Of a DNA stretch of 6,100 nucleotides, positions 1 through 4,360 are shown in pieces (position 1 is the stretch's first letter; each line of letters begins with the position of its first letter). A model generated the notes under the pieces. It was not told the DNA's origin and searched no databases. It was given only the letters and a program-made list of their open reading frames with translations. Source of the stretch: an uncultured Clostridia bacterium (GTDB lineage Bacteria > Bacillota > Clostridia > TANB77 > CAG-508); contig CAKPOC010000056.1 in assembly GCA_934169535.1 (NCBI GenBank), positions 1 to 6,100 on the forward strand, in the 5' to 3' direction. The position numbers were made by a program, and so were the translations under genes.

Positions 1-317
1 TAAATTAAAGATTCTATTGCGGATAGTATTAAGTCTATTGCAAGAATAAAAGCATAAGAAAATAATGAGCCATTTATTATTTTTTTCCCCATTCTAATTT
101 TTTCTTCATCACCAAAACTAAATTTTCGCATAAACACACCAGTTCCAACTGCTACGGCAGCTGCAGGAGTAGCAAGTTTTATAAGCCAGCTTTTTATATT
201 TGAAAAAGCATCATTTAACTTTGAAACTAATTTGGGTGTACTTGCAAAACTAATGCTTGAAAAAATAATAGAAATAAAAATAATTAAAATTAATAATTTT
301 AAAAAATGTTTTAACAT
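1..317 (-). CDS. VirB2/TrbC-like small membrane protein (putative T4SS pilin), 3' end at or beyond window edge
   Basis: The reverse strand reads from an ATG at 317-315 through 105 sense codons to the window edge. The last two bases are TA, so a stop may lie at the very next base. A strong GGAGG ribosome binding site sits six bases upstream of the ATG. Residues 1-25 form a signal peptide (Lys-His-Lys, a long Leu/Ile/Phe core, then Ser-Phe-Ala as likely cleavage site). A short linker with one Trp (44) follows, then a first membrane span (about 46-63, Ala/Val/Gly-rich), a charged loop GDEEKIRMGKK (69-79), and a second span (about 84-105). Signal peptide, two helices and a short charged loop is the layout of VirB2/TrbC/CagC pilins. 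It lies 30 bp after the coupling-protein gene on the same strand, which supports a T4SS role. The family call rests on topology and neighbourhood, not on an alignment. Confidence 0.6.
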   Translation of the reverse strand, partial: MLKHFLKLLILIIFISIIFSSISFASTPKLVSKLNDAFSNIKSWLIKLATPAAAVAVGTGVFMRKFSFGDEEKIRMGKKIINGSLFSYAFILAIDLILSAIESLI

Positions 318-347
318 AAAATACCTCCAGAATTTATTTTTGTGGAA

Positions 348-2015
348 TTATTTGAAATAAGGGTTCATTTTTAAATTTCCTGTATAAAAAATATTTTTAC
401 CATTTGAAAGAAAAGAGAGCGTTGAAAAAGTTTCTAAAGACTGAGTAAAAAAATTGCTATCATATTTGTAATCAAAATGACTAGAGGTACTGATACTTTC
501 TGCGATGTTAGAATCTTTAGAATTAAATGAATTTGTAAAAAAATTATAATTAGTTTGTTTTGCATTTTCTGAAAAACTATGTGAAATAATTTCTCTGTCA
601 AATTTTCCAAATTGTTTTTGTGCTGACTCTATTGTATAAAAATCATCGGAGCGAAACCAAATTTTATTTACTAAATTTTGAATAATTACTTCGGCTGAAT
701 ATTTATTATTTAAACTATTTAAAATAGAAGTATAACTTTGGGTTGAAACTATATTAATACATTTTGCTTCTCTACTTTGAGAAAAAAACGTACTATCTGT
801 AGCCGTAACATATTCACTATATTCATCTGAGATAAATGCTACTGGCCTATCGCAATAATTAGAATTTGACAATCTATTTAATACTTCTGTTTGAAAATCC
901 AATTTTAAATATGCGGAAATTATTTTTGAAAGATTTTTATATTTACTTATATTAATATTTAATACAACGATTTTTCCGGATTGAATAACGTCATAAAAAC
1001 CATTAAAATTCAAATCTTTTTTAGAAGGACAAAAAGTTTTTGAAATTTCATAATCAGATATAAAGTAATTGGTTATTCTCGTAATTTCAGATTTTAAAAT
1101 ATTAAAAGTTCTATCATCTAAAGAGAAGAATTCTTTTTCAAAAAAATTTAGGCAGGATAATAAATCATAAATTTGTTGCTTAGATAAATTATTTTTTAAA
1201 AATTCTTCATGCAAATACTTTGTTTTTTCACAATAATACTCGCGAGAAGTAATTAATTTATGGAGCTCTGTAAAAGTAACATAATTTTTATTATAAATGC
1301 GGCATAATTTTATCGCTTCGCAAATTGCAGATTCAGCTTTGTCAATCCAATAAGATTCCGAATTGTTAGGCGAAAAAAGTAGTAAAATAGTTTTTAAGTG
1401 ATTAGCTAATACACTAGGTTTTAAATTAGGCTTGTCTAAAGGGTTATAAAAATAAGGACCACCAATTTGAATAACAATAATATCATCGAGCCTGTTTGAT
1501 TCTTTTGCAAAATCTAAAACTTTAGAATAATAATTACCTTTTACATCTAAAATTAGCATACCTAATTTTTTATTAAAATTTAAACTATTATAAGAAATTA
1601 ACTGTTTTGTATACGGATACATAGCACTACTTGTTTTACCAGAACCGATAGAGCCAGTAATTAAGAAATTTTGATAAAGACCACTTTCTGGCACAATTAT
1701 ATTTTCACCATCTAAAGTATCACCAACATATAAACAAAGATTAGCTGCATTGGTAGTATTTTTGCAATTTATTATTTGAGGCTTAAATAATAAATTACAT
1801 ATTTTATTAGATATATTATTTGAAATAATAATTGTATTAAGTAAAAAGAAAATAAAATATAATTTTTTTATTGTATCCCATAGCCATAATGAATTTTCAA
1901 AAAAATAATAAATCTGATATACTTCTGAAAAATAAGAAAAATAAATAAAAGAAATTAAAAATATTAATATTAAAAAAATAATAATTTTTGTTAAGAATTT
2001 ATTTAATTTTATCAC
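348..2015 (-). CDS. VirD4/TraG-family type IV coupling protein ATPase
   Basis: This 555-aa protein is predicted to be a membrane-anchored, hexameric ATPase that hands DNA or protein substrates to a type IV secretion channel. Two hydrophobic segments (about 9-30 and 50-65) anchor the N-terminus. The Walker A motif GSIGSGKT is at 121-128 (Lys127). ILDVKGNYY (155-163) matches the conserved 'DxKGe' segment of TraG/VirD4 proteins. ESYWIDKAES (220-229) matches the family's W-x(3)-A-E segment. Walker B with the catalytic acid is at 392-398 (Asp397-Glu398), in the TraG-D_C/TraM-recognition region, and SREAKCINIVSTQS (414-427) is the conserved sensor stretch with Gln426. The length is normal for Gram-positive members. 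The start is taken as GTG at 2015-2013, because an in-frame TAG lies six codons upstream and no in-frame ATG follows closely. Its SD-like AAGGAG directly abuts or overlaps the GTG, so translation probably depends on coupling to the overlapping upstream gene. No relaxase is visible. Confidence 0.9.
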   Translation of the reverse strand: MIKLNKFLTKIIIFLILIFLISFIYFSYFSEVYQIYYFFENSLWLWDTIKKLYFIFFLLNTIIISNNISNKICNLLFKPQIINCKNTTNAANLCLYVGDTLDGENIIVPESGLYQNFLITGSIGSGKTSSAMYPYTKQLISYNSLNFNKKLGMLILDVKGNYYSKVLDFAKESNRLDDIIVIQIGGPYFYNPLDKPNLKPSVLANHLKTILLLFSPNNSESYWIDKAESAICEAIKLCRIYNKNYVTFTELHKLITSREYYCEKTKYLHEEFLKNNLSKQQIYDLLSCLNFFEKEFFSLDDRTFNILKSEITRITNYFISDYEISKTFCPSKKDLNFNGFYDVIQSGKIVVLNINISKYKNLSKIISAYLKLDFQTEVLNRLSNSNYCDRPVAFISDEYSEYVTATDSTFFSQSREAKCINIVSTQSYTSILNSLNNKYSAEVIIQNLVNKIWFRSDDFYTIESAQKQFGKFDREIISHSFSENAKQTNYNFFTNSFNSKDSNIAESISTSSHFDYKYDSNFFTQSLETFSTLSFLSNGKNIFYTGNLKMNPYFK

Positions 2016-2154
2016 TCCTTTTTGAATTTGCTATTATATTTAATTTAGTTCCTTGCTTTGTGTGAAAAAATAAAATTTCTAAGTAAGAATAAATAAAATA
2101 AGCAATAACAAAAAAATTAATAAAAAATAATGAAAAAAATAAAATAGACTTCAT
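1999..2154 (-). CDS. 51-aa single-span membrane protein, first gene of the T4SS-like operon
   Basis: The reading frame is open from 2187, but the start is placed at the ATG at 2154-2152. An AAAGGA site lies four bases upstream of it, and the predicted transcription start (about 2188) leaves no room for the earlier ATG to have an RBS. Residues 4-30 are one long, aromatic-rich hydrophobic helix. The last 20 residues are polar and basic (KQGTKLNIIANSKRSDKIK), so the protein is probably anchored with a short hydrophilic tail. Its last codons overlap the coupling-protein start by 17 bp and contain that gene's AAGGAG. I do not recognise a family. By position it could be an accessory membrane subunit of the secretion system, or a leader whose translation sets coupling-protein output. 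It is supported as a real gene by its promoter, RBS and overlap, not by homology. Confidence 0.65.
   Translation of the reverse strand: MKSILFFSLFFINFFVIAYFIYSYLEILFFHTKQGTKLNIIANSKRSDKIK
2015..2020 (-). promoter_or_regulatory. SD-like AAGGAG abutting the coupling-protein GTG start
   Basis: On the minus strand the junction reads AAAAAGGAGTGATAAAA. The SD-like AAGGAG shares its final G with the GTG start codon, giving no spacer where 5-9 bases would be normal. The site lies inside the last codons of the 51-aa gene (Arg-Ser-Asp-Lys-Ile-Lys-stop). This suggests re-initiation by ribosomes finishing the upstream gene, or a non-standard start such as ATA at 2012. Confidence 0.5.
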
Positions 2155-2194
2155 AAGTTCCTTTCTAAAACTTCCAAATATTTCCACAAAAGGA

Positions 2195-2223
2195 ATGATA
2201 CTACATTTTTTTCTGTTTGTCTA
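2195..2223 (-). promoter_or_regulatory. Promoter of the T4SS-like operon
   Basis: On the minus strand, a -35 box TAGACA (2223-2218) is followed after exactly 17 bp by a -10 box TATCAT (2200-2195). Initiation is expected near 2188, giving a leader of about 33 nt before the 51-aa gene. Each box differs from the sigma-A consensus by one base. The -35 box overlaps the likely -35 region of the opposite DUF1858 promoter, so the two promoters stand back to back. Confidence 0.65.
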
Positions 2224-2250
2224 TACTTTTAGCAAAAAATGTGATAAAAT
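2222..2250 (+). promoter_or_regulatory. Extended -10 promoter of the DUF1858 gene
   Basis: TGATAAAAT at 2242-2250 is an extended -10 element (TG-n-TAAAAT). The hexamer 17 bp upstream, TATACT (2222-2227), is a poor -35, which is usual for extended -10 promoters. The start of transcription would be near 2257, about 47 nt before the ATG. Confidence 0.45.
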
Positions 2251-2291
2251 TATTAAATAAATTATTTTTTTATAGAAATAATAAAAATAAT

Positions 2292-2298
2292 GGAGGTG
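2292..2298 (+). promoter_or_regulatory. Strong RBS that fixes the DUF1858 start
   Basis: GGAGGTG lies five bases before the ATG at 2304. It decides this start over the ATG at 2217 in the same open frame, which has no RBS and lies upstream of the predicted promoter. Confidence 0.85.
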
Positions 2299-2303
2299 AA
2301 AAA

Positions 2304-2489
2304 ATGAAAATAAACAAAGATACAAAAATAGGTGATATAGTAGAAAATGCTCCAGAAAAAGTAGAAATTTTATTAGCAGCAGGGATGCACTGTTTAGGAT
2401 GTCCTGCATCACAAGCAGAAACTTTGGAAGAAGCATGTATGGTTCATGGAATAGATGTAGAAGATTTATTAGCTGAAATAAACAAATAA
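2304..2489 (+). CDS. DUF1858 / hybrid-cluster-protein-associated redox disulfide domain protein
   Basis: This is a 61-aa cytosolic protein consisting of a single DUF1858 domain (also called the hybrid cluster protein-associated redox disulfide domain). The family pattern is clear: an N-terminal 'T-k-IGDIVENAPE' segment (7-18), a helix ending in the AAGMHCLGCPAS motif (25-36) with the CxxC pair Cys30/Cys33, then a helix and the GIDVEDLLAEIN end (49-60). A third Cys (45) is present. In the family the CxxC is thought to be a redox disulfide or metal/cluster-related site in anaerobes; the precise reaction is not established. No hybrid cluster protein gene is adjacent here, so it is a stand-alone copy. 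It has its own extended -10 promoter and strong RBS. No hairpin terminator follows before the tRNA promoter. Confidence 0.9.
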   Translation: MKINKDTKIGDIVENAPEKVEILLAAGMHCLGCPASQAETLEEACMVHGIDVEDLLAEINK

Positions 2490-2494
2490 ACGCT

Positions 2495-2549
2495 AAAAAA
2501 TACTAAAATTTGAGCAAATATAAAAAAAATTTAAAAAATATTAAAAAAA
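2495..2549 (+). promoter_or_regulatory. Phased A-tracts / UP-like element upstream of the tRNA promoter
   Basis: A-runs at 2495-2500, 2505-2508, 2516-2518, 2522-2529, 2533-2538 and 2543-2549 have centres spaced about 9-10 bp apart and end three bases before the -35 box. Such phasing with the helical repeat predicts intrinsic curvature. A-rich DNA at this place also resembles the UP elements of stable-RNA promoters. The base pattern is seen directly; the function is inferred. Confidence 0.5.
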
Positions 2550-2552
2550 CCG

Positions 2553-2581
2553 TTGACAAAATGCTAAAAGTAGGTTAAAAT
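2553..2581 (+). promoter_or_regulatory. Sigma-A promoter of the Lys-Glu-Thr tRNA cluster
   Basis: A perfect -35 TTGACA (2553-2558), a 17-bp spacer and a near-consensus -10 TAAAAT (2576-2581) predict a start near 2588, about 20 nt before the first tRNA. Confidence 0.85.
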
Positions 2582-2607
2582 AATAACTGCATTTGGCGTT
2601 AACATTT

Positions 2608-2683
2608 GAGTCATTAGCTCAGGTGGTAGAGCACTTGACTTTTAATCAAGTTGTCCGCGGTTCGAATCCGCGATGGCTCACCA
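2608..2683 (+). tRNA. tRNA-Lys (anticodon TTT)
   Basis: A complete 76-nt cloverleaf. The acceptor stem GAGTCAT/ATGGCTC pairs with one G-T pair. The anticodon stem is CTTGA/TCAAG around the loop CTTTTAA (anticodon TTT at 2641-2643), the T stem is CGCGG/CCGCG around TTCGAAT, and CCA is encoded. It is the first gene of a three-tRNA transcript. Confidence 0.96.
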
Positions 2684-2690
2684 AATACTA

Positions 2691-2720
2691 TCTAGGATTT
2701 TAGCTTTCTAAAATCCTAGA
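2691..2720 (+). repeat. Perfect 13-bp inverted repeat between tRNA-Lys and tRNA-Glu
   Basis: The arms TCTAGGATTTTAG (2691-2703) and CTAAAATCCTAGA (2708-2720) are perfectly complementary around the 4-nt loop CTTT. No T-run follows on either strand, so a rho-independent terminator is unlikely. In the precursor RNA it would form a stable hairpin separating two tRNAs, possibly as a processing or folding insulator. Confidence 0.75.
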
Positions 2721-2728
2721 AAAATTAT

Positions 2729-2803
2729 GGCCCCGTGGTCAAGAGGTTAAGACATCGCCCTTTCACGGCGGAGACATGGGTTCAATTCCCGTCGGGGTCA
2801 CCA
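2729..2803 (+). tRNA. tRNA-Glu (anticodon TTC)
   Basis: A 75-nt cloverleaf. The acceptor stem GGCCCCG/CGGGGTC has one G-T pair. The anticodon stem is TCGCC/GGCGG around CTTTCAC (anticodon TTC at 2762-2764), the T stem is ATGGG/CCCGT around TTCAATT, and CCA is encoded. It is the second gene of the cluster. Confidence 0.96.
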
Positions 2804-2815
2804 ACAATTTAATAT

Positions 2816-2891
<76 letters not shown>

Positions 2892-2897
2892 AAAGAC

Positions 2898-2925
2898 AAA
2901 CTAGGTATTATAACCTAGTTTTTTT
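2898..2925 (+). terminator. Rho-independent terminator of the tRNA cluster
   Basis: The arms AAACTAGGT (2898-2906) and ACCTAGTTT (2913-2921) pair around the loop ATTATA, and the 3' arm runs into seven consecutive T (2919-2925). It sits seven bases after the tRNA-Thr CCA end. Confidence 0.88.
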
Positions 2926-2965
2926 ATATGTAAAAGCTAAATTAATAAAAAGAAAGGAACGTTAT

Positions 2966-3694
2966 ATGAATAAAGTAGTAATAATAACAGGAGCATCTCG
3001 AGGAATAGGAAAAAACATTGCAAAAACATTAGCACAAGAAGGATTTTTAGTAGTAGCAAACTACAATAAATCTGAAAAAGAAGCAATTAATCTTAAAGAA
3101 GAGCTAGCTAAGAAAAATATTTATATCGATATATTTAAAGCGGACGTATCAAAAAGGGAAGAAGCAAAAAAATTAGTGGAATATACAATAAATAAATATA
3201 ATAAAATAGATGTGCTAATAAACAATGCAGGAATAGATCAAATAAAAATGTTTTTAGATATAACTGATGAAGATTGGAATAATATATTAAATGTAAATTT
3301 AAATTCTGCATTTTATATGTGTCAAGAAGCAGGAAAATATATGGTACATGAAAAAACAGGAAAAATAATAAATATATCTTCAATATGGGGAGTTAATGGG
3401 GCTTCTTGCGAAAGCGCATATTCTGTGAGTAAAGCAGGAATTAATGCTTTAACAAAATCTCTTGCAAAAGAATGGGGACCTTCTAACATAGAAGTAAATA
3501 GTATAGCACCAGGAATCATAGATACAGATATGAATAACTTTTTGTCTGAAGACGAAAAAAAAGAAATTATTAAAGAAATTCCATTAGAAAAGATAGGAAA
3601 AGAAGAAGAAGTAACAAAATGTATTAAATGGCTAATAGAGTCAAATTATGTGACGGGGCAAATTATACAAGTAGATGGCGGATGGAGCATATAA
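2966..3694 (+). CDS. FabG-like short-chain dehydrogenase, probably EF-P 5-aminopentanone reductase (YmfI-like)
   Basis: A 242-aa classical SDR. The cofactor motif TGASRGIG is at 8-15, NNAG at 86-89, catalytic Asn111, and the Ser139-Tyr152-Lys156 catalytic set. The C-terminal GQIIQVDGGW (231-240) completes the Rossmann fold. Arg12 and the basic residues after strand 2 fit NADPH use. Most such proteins are first read as FabG, 3-oxoacyl-ACP reductase. However, the active-site stretch ISSIWGVNGASCE (137-149) resembles what I recall of Bacillus YmfI, also 242 aa, which reduces the 5-aminopentanone group on a lysine of elongation factor P. No fatty-acid synthesis genes are adjacent, which also speaks against a dedicated FabG. 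The ATG has AAAGGA seven bases upstream. No clear promoter is seen between the tRNA terminator (ends 2925) and the gene. It ends in a terminator shared with the convergent gene. Confidence 0.85.
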   Translation: MNKVVIITGASRGIGKNIAKTLAQEGFLVVANYNKSEKEAINLKEELAKKNIYIDIFKADVSKREEAKKLVEYTINKYNKIDVLINNAGIDQIKMFLDITDEDWNNILNVNLNSAFYMCQEAGKYMVHEKTGKIINISSIWGVNGASCESAYSVSKAGINALTKSLAKEWGPSNIEVNSIAPGIIDTDMNNFLSEDEKKEIIKEIPLEKIGKEEEVTKCIKWLIESNYVTGQIIQVDGGWSI

Positions 3695-3723
3695 AAAGAA
3701 GTAGATATTATTCTACTTCTTTT
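3694..3723. terminator. Shared bidirectional terminator of two convergent genes
   Basis: Perfect 12-bp arms AAAAGAAGTAGA (3694-3705) and TCTACTTCTTTT (3712-3723) surround the loop TATTAT. Read on the minus strand, the hairpin is followed by a T run (CTTTTTATAT) and ends the CBM gene; on the plus strand the T run is shorter. The plus-strand stop codon (3692-3694) touches the left arm, and the minus-strand stop (3710-3708) lies in the loop, so the right arm is coding sequence of the CBM gene. Confidence 0.82.
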
Positions 3724-4187
3724 GCTGTATTTGATTTCTTTTTATAATTACCAGAGATTATTTTTGGTAAATAATGAATTATTTTATATATAGCTAAACG
3801 TATTTTTTTATTCCAAATATATGATTTTCTTAGTCTTCTAGGAGCGTCAATTTGTGACAAAACATCTTGAGGAACTAATGCAACATTTTGAGATTTTTCA
3901 ATATTAAATACATAATTTTGACCATCATTATTATCCCAAACATTATTTGCATTTCTAAAACATAAATTTAATGAATCACTTTCAATTAATTCTATTTCTG
4001 TTTGATAACCCAATTCTGTTTTTTCCATAAGAACTTCAGAAGTATTATCCCAATTTAACCCAAAACCATAATGAAGAAATACTTCACCAGAGTCTTGATC
4101 AAAAAGTTTTCCTGTGTAAGATATTTTTACTTTTGAATTTTCTATTAATTTATCAGTATTAAAAAATATATTTTTAATTAATTCCAT
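3708..4187 (-). CDS. Stand-alone CBM25/CBM53-type starch-binding-like protein
   Basis: A 159-aa protein with one carbohydrate-binding module and no catalytic domain. Residues 19-96 match the CBM25/53 pattern: KVKISYTGKLF (19-29), VFLHYGFGLNW (36-46), a Met-x-Lys segment (54-56), SLNLCFRNANN (72-82), and WDNNDGQNY (84-92). Trp46, Trp84 and the Asp-Asn-Asn run are typical of the alpha-glucan-binding face in this family. There is no signal peptide, so it is probably cytosolic, where glycogen or a glycosylated partner could be the ligand. The C-terminal part (114-150) is strongly basic, with a likely amphipathic helix ending in HYLPKIISGNYKKK that could touch membrane or nucleic acid. The ATG has AGGAG seven bases upstream and its own promoter. 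Function beyond glucan binding is not known to me. Confidence 0.8.
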   Translation of the reverse strand: MELIKNIFFNTDKLIENSKVKISYTGKLFDQDSGEVFLHYGFGLNWDNTSEVLMEKTELGYQTEIELIESDSLNLCFRNANNVWDNNDGQNYVFNIEKSQNVALVPQDVLSQIDAPRRLRKSYIWNKKIRLAIYKIIHYLPKIISGNYKKKSNTAKEVE

Positions 4188-4220
4188 AATATTTCTCCTA
4201 ATTTATCTTTTGTCAACAGT

Positions 4221-4249
4221 ATTATAATATTAAAAAATGATATAATCAA
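4221..4249 (-). promoter_or_regulatory. Promoter of the CBM gene
   Basis: On the minus strand, -35 TTGATT (4249-4244), a 17-bp spacer and a perfect -10 TATAAT (4226-4221). The start would be near 4214, giving a short leader of about 27 nt that contains the AGGAG site. Confidence 0.8.
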
Positions 4250-4302
4250 GTACTTTTTAAAAATTTTTGTAAAAAATTGTTGAAATAATTATAAAAAATT
4301 TA

Positions 4303-4331
4303 TTGTTAATTTTCTTTTGCTAGGTTATAAT
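4303..4331 (+). promoter_or_regulatory. Promoter of the VanW/G5 gene
   Basis: -35 TTGTTA (4303-4308), a 17-bp spacer and a perfect -10 TATAAT (4326-4331) predict a start near 4338, about 23 nt before the ATG. An AAAGGA site lies in that leader. The 173-bp gap between the divergent starts holds this promoter and the opposing CBM promoter; I see no riboswitch or other gene in it. Confidence 0.82.
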
Positions 4332-4360
4332 TTAAATAAATAAAAAATAAAGGAAAAATA

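Noticed and set aside
2155..2187. Longer form of the 51-aa protein from the ATG at 2187
   Set aside because: It would start at the predicted transcription start with no RBS. The ATG at 2154 has AAAGGA in place.
2217..2303. N-terminal extension of the DUF1858 protein to an ATG at 2217
   Set aside because: That start has no RBS and lies upstream of the predicted -10 box. The ATG at 2304 has GGAGGTG and begins exactly where the domain begins.
2221..2436. Minus-strand open frame overlapping the DUF1858 gene
   Set aside because: It is antisense to a recognised domain and has no RBS. Its Leu/Phe/His-rich content is a mirror effect of the coding strand.
3135..3519. Two minus-strand open frames inside the reductase gene
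   Set aside because: They are antisense to the conserved SDR core, lack ribosome binding sites, and encode Leu/Phe/Tyr-rich sequence typical of reversed A-rich coding DNA.
4238..4246. Extended -10 TGATATAAT on the plus strand as a second VanW promoter
   Set aside because: There is no acceptable -35 at 16-18 bp, it overlaps the opposing CBM promoter's -35, and a better promoter lies at 4303-4331. A weak secondary start cannot be excluded.
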